Positions 34,363 to 42,786 of a stretch of 47,401 nt of DNA are shown in pieces. Each line of letters begins with the position of its first letter. Within the stretch, counting starts at the first letter, position 1. The notes beneath the pieces are model-generated. The model made no database searches. It saw nothing but the letters and a program-made list of their open reading frames with translations, and was not told where the DNA came from. Made by a program: the position numbers and the translations under genes. Origin of the DNA: an uncultured Hungatella sp. (GTDB lineage Bacteria; Bacillota; Clostridia; Lachnospirales; Lachnospiraceae); NCBI GenBank assembly GCA_910588505.1, contig CAJUPQ010000021.1, positions 1 to 47,401 on the forward strand, read 5' to 3'.

Positions 34363-34380
34363 TGACTACTGACATTGCCT

Positions 34381-34409
34381 ATTATAGAAGATTTTTTGCT
34401 TATTTTCCA
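34381..34409 (-). promoter_or_regulatory. possible promoter of mglB
   Basis: TATAAT lies at 34381-34386 on the minus strand, with TGGAAA 17 bases further upstream (34404-34409). The -35 match is weak, as expected for an activator-dependent promoter. Confidence 0.45.
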
Positions 34410-34431
34410 TAAGAAATTCTTTGATTTTTTA

Positions 34432-35439
34432 TTAATTTTCTTTGAATGTCATGATTTCCTGCAAAACCCAGTAATACGCTCCGTCCGTCAGCGGATACGA
34501 ATCCGGCAGCTCCTGGCCCAGAGCACAGCTGGCCGCCAGCTCCATGATGGCCCCGGCGTAGACCTCCTTGTTGGCTGACACGGTTCCCAGAAGCTTTCCC
34601 GCCTCCAAAGCCTCCGTCCCCGGTATGGTGCCGTCGATCCCTACCACGTTCACATCCCGGATCCCGGCCCGCTCCAGGGCGTCAATGGCCCCCAGAGCCA
34701 TATCGTCGTTATTGCTGACCACCAGCTCAATGGTATCCGGCCAGGCGTCAAGCCACTGCTCCATCAGGGCCGACGCCTGGCTCCTCTCCCAGTTGGCGAT
34801 GCCGCCGGTGATCTTCTCGATAGGCACGCCGCCGTCTTTTAAGGTCTGAATGGACCACTCCGTGCGGATCAGGGAATCTTGGTGGCTGCTCTCCCCTTCC
34901 AGCAACACATAGCTGACCACCCCGTCCCCGTTTATGTCCAGGGCCCGGGGATCTTTTCTGTAAAGGTCCACCACGATCCACCCCTGGAGCACGGCAGTCT
35001 CCTTTGCGTCCACGCCCACATAGTAGAGCTGATCCCAGCGGTTCATATCCTCCTCCACCGGCTGCCTGTTAAAAAACACCACAGGAACCCCGGCGGTCAT
35101 GGCCCGGTCGATCATGAGGGAAGCGTCCATGCGGTCCACCGGATTGATGCACACCACATCGCACCCAAGAGAGATAAACCGCTCCACCTGGTCGTTCTGA
35201 ACATTCTGGCTGCCCTTGGCGTCCTGAATGTCCAGTGTCACCTTGATACCCCGGGACTGCTCATACTCCTTGGCCTTTTCCTCCAGCTCGCCCCGGATGT
35301 TGTTAATAAACGTATCCTCCCCCCGGTACAGGCTGATCCCGATGCGGATGGACGACTTGTCCTCCTCCTTTGGCTTTCCCTGACAGGAAGTCAGGACCAG
35401 ACAGGCCGCAGCCATAAGGATCGCTTTCTTTCCTTTCAC
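34432..35439 (-). CDS. second sugar-binding lipoprotein, MglB-like
   Basis: The product (335 residues from the GTG at 35439, SD GGAGGAG) has lipobox LTSC and a type I periplasmic-binding fold. It keeps the Ca-loop DINGDGVVSY, NNDDMALGAIDALE and a RTEWSIQ segment, all shared with the MglB-like protein downstream. The two are clearly paralogous. It sits between the sensor genes and the transporter genes, which suggests either a second specificity for MglAC or a ligand-presenting role for the kinase. An upstream in-frame ATG at 35520 would add 27 non-signal residues and is rejected. Confidence 0.9.
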   Translation of the reverse strand: MKGKKAILMAAACLVLTSCQGKPKEEDKSSIRIGISLYRGEDTFINNIRGELEEKAKEYEQSRGIKVTLDIQDAKGSQNVQNDQVERFISLGCDVVCINPVDRMDASLMIDRAMTAGVPVVFFNRQPVEEDMNRWDQLYYVGVDAKETAVLQGWIVVDLYRKDPRALDINGDGVVSYVLLEGESSHQDSLIRTEWSIQTLKDGGVPIEKITGGIANWERSQASALMEQWLDAWPDTIELVVSNNDDMALGAIDALERAGIRDVNVVGIDGTIPGTEALEAGKLLGTVSANKEVYAGAIMELAASCALGQELPDSYPLTDGAYYWVLQEIMTFKEN

Positions 35440-35540
35440 CCTGTTCTCCTCCAATGTTTTGGTTGGGCGCTCTCGGAAACTCCCTTGCACCCATCTTTGT
35501 GGCCAAGCTTCCGGGAACACGCTGATTTTTGTCTGCCGCC

Positions 35541-36605
35541 CTATTCCACTGGATACAAAAGCATTTCGTACTCAGGCCTGCGCAGATCCTCTTTCTCAAT
35601 ATAATACGAATCCAGCTTAAGCCGCCTGTGTCCGCCGCCCGCCTCCAGGGCCTGGATAGCCATCTCCACGCTGCGGTATCCCAGACTGAACTGGTCCGTG
35701 ACGCAGATCCCGGTTATCAGCCCCTGATCCAGATAATTTAAGACCCCTAGGGTACTTCCCCTGCCGTAAAGTCCGCCGACGCCCCCGTGAGAGGAGGGAG
35801 CTCCCTCCAGACTCCCGGCCTGCCCCGGCCCATATTCCCGGGTCTTTCCAGAGGCTCCGGCTCCAAAAAGCCCGTGATTTTCCCCAAATATCCCGGCGAT
35901 CTCCGTCAAAAGCTCTGTGCTCTGGGCAAGGATCATGGTCCGCCCTTCCTCCCGTCCCCGGCTTCCCAGAGCCAAAACAGCCTCGGATAATGCCGGCCCT
36001 GTACTCTCCGCCCTCACAGTCATCCACCTTATCCCTTCCTGGTCAAAGACGTCCTTGGCCCCTTCCAGAAAAAGCCGGTCCATAGCACTTTTCCTTCCCG
36101 TCTCCTCAAAGATCACTGCCTGACAGCCTTCATCCATCCTCACAGCCATCTCCCGGGCCAGACGCTCCCCCATCGCTTTGTGGTCCGGGGCTATGGTCCC
36201 CGCCGCCCCTTCCCCTGCCTGACCTGATCCCAAAAGCACCACAGGCACCGACACCTGCCCCTGGGCCAGGGCGGACACCACCCGTTCCTCGTCTGCCGGA
36301 ATGATGATAAGGGCATGGGCGCCGTCCTGCTGCTCCCGGCTCATAAGCTCAATCTGCTGATCCCCGTCCAGCCGCTTATACAGCGTGATAAACTGGACGT
36401 CCCCGTGAAACTCCATGGCAGCCTGCTCTATGCCCTTGCGGAAATTCACATAATTGTCATCCCTGACATCCTCAATGATAACGGCGATCTGGTACACCTC
36501 CCGCTCCGGCTCCCTGATGATCAGGTCTGTGGAGCACATCAGAAACAGAACCGTCAGAAAGGCCACATACGCCAGTATCAGCGCTTTTCCCCGTCTCCCG
36601 ATCAT
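35541..36605 (-). CDS. membrane-anchored periplasmic-binding protein, sensor partner of YesM kinase
   Basis: The product (354 residues from the ATG at 36605) has an N-terminal uncleaved membrane helix (about 7-27) and a type I binding fold (VYQIAVIIEDVRDDNYVNF start; ITGICVTDQFSLGYRSVEMA near the end). A Gly/Ser-rich insert (about residues 255-295) replaces part of the usual second lobe. Its ATG overlaps the kinase stop (ATGA), so the two are translationally coupled. This resembles XylFII, the anchored xylose-binding sensor that acts with LytS and YesN in clostridia. A sensing role is inferred, not shown; the ligand is probably a sugar carried by the mgl genes. Confidence 0.82.
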   Translation of the reverse strand: MIGRRGKALILAYVAFLTVLFLMCSTDLIIREPEREVYQIAVIIEDVRDDNYVNFRKGIEQAAMEFHGDVQFITLYKRLDGDQQIELMSREQQDGAHALIIIPADEERVVSALAQGQVSVPVVLLGSGQAGEGAAGTIAPDHKAMGERLAREMAVRMDEGCQAVIFEETGRKSAMDRLFLEGAKDVFDQEGIRWMTVRAESTGPALSEAVLALGSRGREEGRTMILAQSTELLTEIAGIFGENHGLFGAGASGKTREYGPGQAGSLEGAPSSHGGVGGLYGRGSTLGVLNYLDQGLITGICVTDQFSLGYRSVEMAIQALEAGGGHRRLKLDSYYIEKEDLRRPEYEMLLYPVE

Positions 36606-38500
36606 AGCCGCTCCTTCTCCCATGTTCCCTGGACTCCGGCCGGCTCGCCGGAATCCAGGGCCGGAAGGCGGATCTCCACCCTGGTTCCCTCGTCCGGCTC
36701 CGACCAGATGGAAAGTCCGTACTCCCGGCCAAAATACAGCCGTATCCGCTCATTTACATTCTTGACCCCGATGCCTGAGCCCCGCTTTGAGGACACGTGG
36801 GGCTTCTCTCCCAGAAGGCTGTCCACCTGGTCTTTTGTCATCCCCAGGCCGTTGTCACTCACCTCAAACCGCAGATCCTCCCCCTCCCTTCTCACCGTCA
36901 CCCCTATCTTGCCGTCGCCGTCCATAAATTCCATGCCGTGATAGATGGCGTTCTCCACCAGAGGCTGCAGCATCAGCTTTAAACTGGCAAACTCCATGAC
37001 GTCCTCCCCGGCGTCTATCACATAGGTAAATTTATTCTTAAAGCGCATCTGTTGGATCATCAGATAATTGCGCGCGTGCTCCAGCTCGTCCCGGACCGTG
37101 ATAATGCTCTTTCCCCGGCTTAGGCTGATGCGGAAAAACCGGGCCAGGGCCGTCACCACCTCCACCGCCTCCTGCTTCTGCTCATTTTCGATCATCCACA
37201 CAATGATGTCTAGGGTATTGTAGAGAAAATGGGGGTTGATCTGGGACTGCAATGTGTCAAACTCCCGCTTCCGCTTGTTCTCGTGTTCTGCCACCATATC
37301 CTCCATCAGTCCCTGGATCCTGGCCGCCATGTCCCTGATGGAGCGGCCCAGATGGCGGATCTCGTAGGAGCCTCCCAGATACACAGGGGCGTCCATCTGC
37401 CCGGCTTCAATGGCGTTGACCGACTTTTCCAGCTCCTGGATAGGGGTGGTGATGCGGGAAGAGATAAACGCGTTGATCAGCACCAGCAGAAACAAAAACG
37501 CCGCCACCGCAAACACCGCGAAAAGCCGCGTCTTCAGATTGCTCAAAGACAGCCCTTTTTCCGGCGTGACGCTTATAAGCTTCCAGCCTGTGTAGCCCAC
37601 GGACTTGACGCTGACCTGCCGCCGCTCGCCGCCAAACACCTCTTCATAGCTGCCGTCCCGATACCCTGCGGCCTCCTCCACATTTTCCTCCATCTGCCCG
37701 GTTCCGATCAGCTGCATCTTGGGGTGGTAGATGATCTGGCCGTTGCCCGCGATCATATAGAGGTATCCGCCGTTGCCAAGGGTGATGTTGTCCAGGATCT
37801 GCTGTAAGCTGCCATAGCGGATGTCGATCAGCAGGATGCCCTGGTCCGTGGAAGTGCCCCGGGTGATCTCAACGGCCCTGGTCAGGGTGATGACCCACCG
37901 GTACTGGTTCTCATTGTTGTCAAAAATATACTGCACGTGAGGAGTGGTAAAATGAAGGTTGTCCGGCCGTTCCAGGGTGTTGTGAAACCACTGCTCTTTC
38001 GTCACGTCAAGCCCTGTCTTCAGCCTGGCCGCAGGCACTGCCTCCAAGATCTCCCCCTCCTTGCCAAGGAGAGCGATATTGGCCACGCTGTCTTTGTTGT
38101 TGTCGTAGAGAAGGGTGATCTGGCTGTTTACCGATTCCCTGGAAAGGTCCGCGTTTTTTATGACGCCGTAATACAGGCTGTCAGACAGCTTCCGGATGGT
38201 CCGCAGATAGGAGTCCACGGACCGGCTCACCTGCCCTAAGACCGCCTGGTTCTCCTCCTGCACAGCCGCCGTCAGCTGGCGGGACATCTGCATGTACATG
38301 GCCGCCCCGATCAAAAGCACCGCCACCAGGGCGCTGACGGTAAAGTATATAAAAATGGTGTAGCGGATGCTGGTCTTGTGCCAGAATCCCGCCGGCTCCT
38401 CCCGGTCCGGCTCCTTTATGATCTCTCCCAACCTCTCTCCTCCCGCCCTTAAGCCTTTATCCTGTCTGCTTTTGCCCGGCAGGGATCCATGTCCTGTCAC
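36602..38500 (-). CDS. YesM/LytS-type sensor histidine kinase of the sugar-sensing system
   Basis: The 632-residue kinase has a membrane helix at about 47-70, a Cache-type extracellular domain (about 72-320), a second helix (about 325-348), HAMP (about 348-400), the motif LQSQINPHFLYNTL with His424, and a HATPase domain with DNGLGMT and GSGIGVKN. The GTG at 38500 overlaps the regulator stop by four bases. A TTG at 38431 with a much better SD (GGGAGGAG) is an alternative that would remove 23 residues without harming any domain. It lies between its regulator and the anchored binding protein. Confidence 0.92.
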   Translation of the reverse strand: MTGHGSLPGKSRQDKGLRAGGERLGEIIKEPDREEPAGFWHKTSIRYTIFIYFTVSALVAVLLIGAAMYMQMSRQLTAAVQEENQAVLGQVSRSVDSYLRTIRKLSDSLYYGVIKNADLSRESVNSQITLLYDNNKDSVANIALLGKEGEILEAVPAARLKTGLDVTKEQWFHNTLERPDNLHFTTPHVQYIFDNNENQYRWVITLTRAVEITRGTSTDQGILLIDIRYGSLQQILDNITLGNGGYLYMIAGNGQIIYHPKMQLIGTGQMEENVEEAAGYRDGSYEEVFGGERRQVSVKSVGYTGWKLISVTPEKGLSLSNLKTRLFAVFAVAAFLFLLVLINAFISSRITTPIQELEKSVNAIEAGQMDAPVYLGGSYEIRHLGRSIRDMAARIQGLMEDMVAEHENKRKREFDTLQSQINPHFLYNTLDIIVWMIENEQKQEAVEVVTALARFFRISLSRGKSIITVRDELEHARNYLMIQQMRFKNKFTYVIDAGEDVMEFASLKLMLQPLVENAIYHGMEFMDGDGKIGVTVRREGEDLRFEVSDNGLGMTKDQVDSLLGEKPHVSSKRGSGIGVKNVNERIRLYFGREYGLSIWSEPDEGTRVEIRLPALDSGEPAGVQGTWEKERL

Positions 38501-40113
38501 GTCTGAGGACTTTTCCGGTAGGCTGTAGGCGAAATATGGTACTTTTTCTTGAACACATAGCTAAAATAATTCTGCTCCTGATACCCCACTTTCCGGGCGA
38601 TCACATAGGTCTTGTCATCAGTCTCGTTCAAAAGCTCCACCGCCCGCTTTAGCCGCACCTCTGTCACGTAGTTCACATAGCTCTGCCCTGTCTCTTTTTT
38701 AAACATGGTGGAAAAATAGGCGGGGCTCATGTGCAGGTGACGGCAGAGCATCTCCACCGACAGCTCCGGGTTGGAGTAATTCTGCCGGATATACTCCTTT
38801 GCCTCCAGGATCACCCTTTTTGCCGTATTGTCCCGCTCCTGGTTCATGGCCTCGTTCATCCGGCACGCGATAGAGATCAGTTTGTCCGCAAATTCTTCTC
38901 TCCGGTAAGTGCCTTCCAGGATATCCTCGTACAGGGCATGGCCGTCAAACATCTCATTCATATTCAGGTCATACTGCTGCATCAGCCTGGTCATGCAGTT
39001 GACAATAGACAGCATGTACACCTGATACTGTCTGGCATGGACTTTGGCGTCGTCCATGCGGGACGCCAGGTTCCCTATGACTCTGACGATGGCGTCCCGG
39101 GGACCGAACTTAACGGCCCCGATCAGTTCCTCCTCCTCTTTGCCCTCCAGCTGAAGCTTGCCCCTGCTCACCGGCTCCACATCATTGATGTAGATGGCTT
39201 TTCCCTTTCCCACAATGGCCTGGTATCCCAAAGCGTCCACCGCCGACTCATAGGACCGGGCGATCTCCTCCAGCCCGCCGCAGCTGTGGCCCACCCCCAC
39301 GGTGATGGCCACCTCCAGCAGACGCCTGCTCTCCCTGCAGATGTCATTTAGCATGTTGATCAGCCCTGTCTGGGTATTGCCGTCGTCTATAGCGCTGATC
39401 ATGGTAATACCGTCGGTGGAGTTAAACATGACAAACCGGCAGTATGGCCGCAGATGATCTTCCGCCAGCCTGCGCACGGAGATGGGGATCAGTTCCTGAT
39501 GATGGGAAAATGCCTTCCCCTCGGTCCGCCCGATCTGTTCCACATGGATCACCGCCGCCAGCCATTTGCGGGCATCCAGAATGTCGATGGCATACTCCTT
39601 TAGCTTTGGCTCTATGGACGCTCTGTCAGCCCTCTGGCGCACCAGGTCATTTAAAAACAGCTCCCGAAGGATAGGCAGACTCCCCAGATAGCTCTCCCGA
39701 AGGGCGTCAATGTCCCGGCGCTGGGAGATCTCCTGGTCTAAGCTTACCCGGACCTTCTTAAGGATCCTGGCCAGCTCCTGACCGTTGACCGGCTTTAAGA
39801 TGTACTCTGTCACCCCCAGCTTGATGGCCTGTTTGGCATACTCAAAATCATCATACCCAGAAAAGATCAGGATCTTTGTGGAGGGGTACTTCTCCCGGAT
39901 CCGGGCTGCCAGAGTCAGGCCGTCCATGTAGGGCATGCGGATATCCGTCATCACCACATCCGGCTCTAAAATCTCCACCTTCTCCAGAGCGTCCTGGCCG
40001 TTCTCCGCGTCCCCGGCCACATAAAACCCCAGCTGCTCCCAGTCCATCTTCCGGATAATGGCCTTGCGCACCTCCTCCTCGTCGTCAACCAGCATGATGC
40101 CGTATAAACCCAT
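38497..40113 (-). CDS. AraC-type response regulator of the sugar-sensing system
   Basis: The 538-residue regulator has a receiver domain (LVDDEEE, Asp57 in MTDIRMP, Lys in LKPV near 107). A long middle part follows (about 130-420), then a C-terminal AraC double HTH (about 430-538) with VARKVGYQEQNYF-like IARKVGYQEQNYFSYVFKKK and the end ISPTAYRKS. It is the first gene of the block 40113-30483 and has its own promoter (40233-40261). It probably activates the mgl genes downstream, as YesN-type partners of XylFII-LytS do. Confidence 0.93.
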   Translation of the reverse strand: MGLYGIMLVDDEEEVRKAIIRKMDWEQLGFYVAGDAENGQDALEKVEILEPDVVMTDIRMPYMDGLTLAARIREKYPSTKILIFSGYDDFEYAKQAIKLGVTEYILKPVNGQELARILKKVRVSLDQEISQRRDIDALRESYLGSLPILRELFLNDLVRQRADRASIEPKLKEYAIDILDARKWLAAVIHVEQIGRTEGKAFSHHQELIPISVRRLAEDHLRPYCRFVMFNSTDGITMISAIDDGNTQTGLINMLNDICRESRRLLEVAITVGVGHSCGGLEEIARSYESAVDALGYQAIVGKGKAIYINDVEPVSRGKLQLEGKEEEELIGAVKFGPRDAIVRVIGNLASRMDDAKVHARQYQVYMLSIVNCMTRLMQQYDLNMNEMFDGHALYEDILEGTYRREEFADKLISIACRMNEAMNQERDNTAKRVILEAKEYIRQNYSNPELSVEMLCRHLHMSPAYFSTMFKKETGQSYVNYVTEVRLKRAVELLNETDDKTYVIARKVGYQEQNYFSYVFKKKYHISPTAYRKSPQT

Positions 40114-40232
40114 GGGTCCTACCTGCCTTTCTAAAAATGGTTTTTACACTTCAGCTCCCCCGGCTCTGTCTCAACAATCTCCATTTTGCTATGATGCCAT
40201 ATTGATTTAGGAAAATCCGGATTGTATATGCT

Positions 40233-40261
40233 ATTATAACCTTTTTTTTCGCTATGGACAA
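40233..40261 (-). promoter_or_regulatory. sigma-A promoter of the sensor-regulator operon
   Basis: On the minus strand TTGTCC (40256-40261) and TATAAT (40233-40238) are 17 bases apart, about 120 bases upstream of the regulator gene. Confidence 0.7.
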
Positions 40262-40300
40262 TCAATTTCTTCCTGGGGGGGCGTAAGTTCTTTGGTGTAT

Positions 40301-40400
40301 GGTTGAGTGAACAAAAGGGCGAGGGGTGTCGCGGAGCCAGGCAGAGAAGGAGAGATGTCCTGTCCGGCTTCACGACAACCTCCGCCTTTGCTCACTCATA
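40301..40400. repeat. imperfect 97-base hairpin element between divergent promoters
   Basis: Outer arms GAGTGAACAAAAGGGCGAGG (40305-40324) and CCTCCGCCTTTGCTCACTC (40379-40397) pair with few mismatches. Inner arms start TGTCG (40327) and end CGACA (40377). The left end GTTGAGTGA-CAA recurs at 10257-10269. It is a MITE-like palindrome or a structured RNA; no frame is open across it. Confidence 0.55.
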
Positions 40401-40433
40401 ACAAAAACTTAACCCAAAATATACCCTTGACAC

Positions 40434-40462
40434 TTGCGAAAGCCCCAAATTTGGAATATAAT
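40434..40462 (+). promoter_or_regulatory. sigma-A promoter of the FapA gene
   Basis: TTGCGA (40434-40439) and TATAAT (40457-40462) are 17 bases apart, 41 bases before the start codon. TTGACA at 40427 is too far from the -10 box (24 bases) to be used with it. Confidence 0.7.
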
Positions 40463-40502
40463 CAATGTAACCAATGGCTTATCATATTTAGGAGAGTACA
40501 CA

Positions 40503-42101
40503 ATGGCTAGAATAGGCTTATTTAAAAAGAGGGACGACAGACCGGCAGGGGCCGACGGATACGGCGGACCTAAGCCGGAGGCGGCCAGGATGCTGGAGAC
40601 GATCCGGGGATTTTTGCAGCAGGATTTTCATGAAGGCGGGGAGCAGACAAAAGACGCCGGCGCCTTTTACCGGATATTGGAAAAAGAGGTGCGCAAATAC
40701 GTGGAGAGTCAGAAGCGGGACCGTCTTCCCGTAGATTCCCTGCCCCTGTTCTACGTGTCCGCTGACTGCATGGACGCATACGCCTGCATCCTTCCGCCCT
40801 TAAACGACGGCAGGCAGGTGGACAAGGAACATTTTCTGGAAGACATGCGCTATGAGGGGATCGCCGCCGGCATAGACCAGTCCGCGGTGGACAGACTGAT
40901 GAACCCGGAGGATCACCTGCGGATCACTCACATCGCCCAGGGCAGATATCCTGTAGACGGCATAGACGGAAGGCTGGAAGAATTGTACCAGCGCAGGTAC
41001 GACCAGAGCCCGGAGTTGGACGAGAAAGAGATGCTCCAGGGCCAGGATTTCAGGAAAAAGAACCTGATCCAGACCATCCGGGAGGGAGAAGTTTTGTGCC
41101 GCGTCACGCCCCCCGTCCCTTCTCAGGACGGATTTGACGTATCTGGCACAGTCCTTCACGGCAGGGACGGCTTGGCGGTCAGGATGCCCCAGGGCAAGTA
41201 CACCAGCATTTCCGAGGACGGCCTGCTTTTGCGGTCCGATATCAGCGGCATCGTAGTCATGGAAAACGACAACTTTACCATCAAGAGCCAGCGGGTCATG
41301 TCCCAGGACATCAACGCCGGCGTGGGCAATCTCCGGTTTGACGGGGACATCTACATCCGGGGCAATGTAGACGACGGAGTCACCGTGGAGGCCACGGGCA
41401 ATGTGATGATCATCGGTAACGTGCGGGACGCAAAGATCCTGTCCGGCGGCACCATCTGCATCCAGGGGGACGTAAAGGGAACGTCCAGGACCACCTTAAA
41501 GGCAGCCAAGCAGATCCAGTGCATGATCATGGAAAATGTGACAGCCACAGCCGTGGAGGATGTCTACGCCGGGGTCATGGCCAACTGCGACATCCTCAGC
41601 GAAAAGGGATCTGTCTACGCCCTCATGGGCCGGGGACTGATCTTTGGCTGCAACGTCACCTCCGGCAAGTCGGTCTACGCCAAGAAGATCGGCAACATCT
41701 CCGGCTGCGTCAACGACATCACCCTGGGCCTCGAAGCGGAGTTTGAGCGGCGCAAGCGCTCTGTCAAAGATGAGTTGGAGGAGATCAACCGAACCTTAGA
41801 GCAGCTGAGAAAAAATATCTCCAACATGCAGATCCTGGGCATGACCCACCGCAGCGACTCCCAGAAGGAGTACAACGACCTGGTGGAACAGCGCACCACC
41901 TACGGGGAACTAAAGCGGGAAAAGTTAGATGAATTAGATGAGCTGAATAAGAACATGCGGGCCATACGGCCCGGCAGCATTGTCTGCGACAACATTTACC
42001 CTGTGACCAAGGTACATATCGACAATGCAACCACCACCATTGACCAGAGGGAGAGCGACTGCAACATACACTTACAGTCCGGACAGATCTTATTACAATG
42101 A
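40503..42101 (+). CDS. fapA: FapA/DUF342-family polymer-forming-like protein
   Basis: The product (532 residues from the ATG at 40503, SD GGAGAG) has the DUF342/FapA layout: an N-terminal alpha/beta part (1-190), a central right-handed beta-helix made of short Val/Ile/Gly repeats (about 235-420; GNVDDGVTVEATGNVMIIGN is typical), and a coiled coil (about 420-490) before a short beta end. FapA is known from SigD-linked and Vibrio polar flagellar loci, but no flagellar gene is near. In clostridia such proteins are also found outside motility clusters. It is monocistronic with a small terminator at 42189-42210. Confidence 0.88.
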   Translation: MARIGLFKKRDDRPAGADGYGGPKPEAARMLETIRGFLQQDFHEGGEQTKDAGAFYRILEKEVRKYVESQKRDRLPVDSLPLFYVSADCMDAYACILPPLNDGRQVDKEHFLEDMRYEGIAAGIDQSAVDRLMNPEDHLRITHIAQGRYPVDGIDGRLEELYQRRYDQSPELDEKEMLQGQDFRKKNLIQTIREGEVLCRVTPPVPSQDGFDVSGTVLHGRDGLAVRMPQGKYTSISEDGLLLRSDISGIVVMENDNFTIKSQRVMSQDINAGVGNLRFDGDIYIRGNVDDGVTVEATGNVMIIGNVRDAKILSGGTICIQGDVKGTSRTTLKAAKQIQCMIMENVTATAVEDVYAGVMANCDILSEKGSVYALMGRGLIFGCNVTSGKSVYAKKIGNISGCVNDITLGLEAEFERRKRSVKDELEEINRTLEQLRKNISNMQILGMTHRSDSQKEYNDLVEQRTTYGELKREKLDELDELNKNMRAIRPGSIVCDNIYPVTKVHIDNATTTIDQRESDCNIHLQSGQILLQ

Positions 42102-42151
42102 ACCACCCGATGCAAGCATCGAGGTATTAAATCCGTGAGGGAATAAAACCA

Positions 42152-42177
42152 AGCAGGGGAATGACCTTTCCCCTGCT
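42152..42177 (-). terminator. hairpin with T-rich tail on the minus strand
   Basis: AGCAGGGGAA (42152-42161) and TTCCCCTGCT (42168-42177) form a perfect 10-base stem with a 6-base loop. On the minus strand it is followed by TGGTTTTATT. It could stop readthrough from the 42787-44863 genes into fapA. Confidence 0.55.
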
Positions 42178-42188
42178 CCTGTGACCTG

Positions 42189-42210
42189 TGCCGCCTCAGC
42201 GGCATATTTT
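42189..42210 (+). terminator. small terminator after fapA
   Basis: TGCCGC and GCGGCA pair around CTCA, followed by TATTTT. Confidence 0.6.
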
Positions 42211-42231
42211 GTCTGCGCGGATCCATGCATA

Positions 42232-42277
42232 GAAATTCCGGCCAGGGACATCAGATAAAGTCCCTGGCCGGAATTTC
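42232..42277. terminator. perfect 17-base stem between convergent genes
   Basis: GAAATTCCGGCCAGGGA (42232-42248) and its exact complement (42261-42277) enclose 12 bases. The ends are A/T-rich (GAAATT..AATTTC), so it can act as a terminator on both strands between fapA and the convergent small gene. Confidence 0.7.
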
Positions 42278-42321
42278 ACAGGCCCCGCCGCAGTCAAGCT
42301 CTCCGGCAAAACCAGAGCGTC

Positions 42322-42657
42322 TCACCCGTACACATCCACAAGATTTCCCAGGCCTCCAAACTCCGGCATTTGTCCGTATCCGTTCTCCGCCTTTTCCGGA
42401 TCTTTGCCCTGGTCCTGCTTTTTCTGCTTCTCCTTTGCCTTCAGCTGTTGGATCTGCTTTTCCACTTTGCGGATCTCCTCCTCCAGCTTTTTCGCCTTCT
42501 CCCCGTCCTTGTTTCTGACAGCCTTCTCCTTCTCGCCTTTTAATTGAGCCAGCTTCCGCTCAAGAGCCTCAAGCCTTGAATTGCCGCCGGACTTTGAGGG
42601 GGCAGCCCCTCCGCCGATTCCCTGAAGTCCCGAACTCATTGGATTGATACCGGTCAT
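42322..42657 (-). CDS. FlxA-like small coiled-coil protein
   Basis: The 111-residue protein has a Ser/Gly/Pro-rich N-terminus (1-27), one long charged coiled coil (about 28-85, rich in Lys and Glu) and a C-terminal GQMPEFGGLGNLVDVYG. The composition and layout are like FlxA-like proteins, which are SigD/FliA-class genes of unknown role, but many small coiled coils look similar, so this is a weak assignment. SD AGGAAGGGA lies before the ATG. It is followed by two hairpins and lies 129 bases downstream of the AgrC-like gene end, on the same strand. Confidence 0.65.
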   Translation of the reverse strand: MTGINPMSSGLQGIGGGAAPSKSGGNSRLEALERKLAQLKGEKEKAVRNKDGEKAKKLEEEIRKVEKQIQQLKAKEKQKKQDQGKDPEKAENGYGQMPEFGGLGNLVDVYG

Positions 42658-42786
42658 ACGATCCCTTCCTTTCTGTAAGATAGTCCGGACAGGACGGATT
42701 CCGGATCCCTCAACTGCTAAGATCCTTCCCCGCCTGCCCTAACCTTCTTATCGTCAGACCGTATACGCCCAAAAACCTTCCTGCTG

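Noticed and set aside
42658..42786. Signal-peptide gene for the AgrC-like kinase
   Set aside because: No open frame with SD and cysteine or leader motif was found in this gap.
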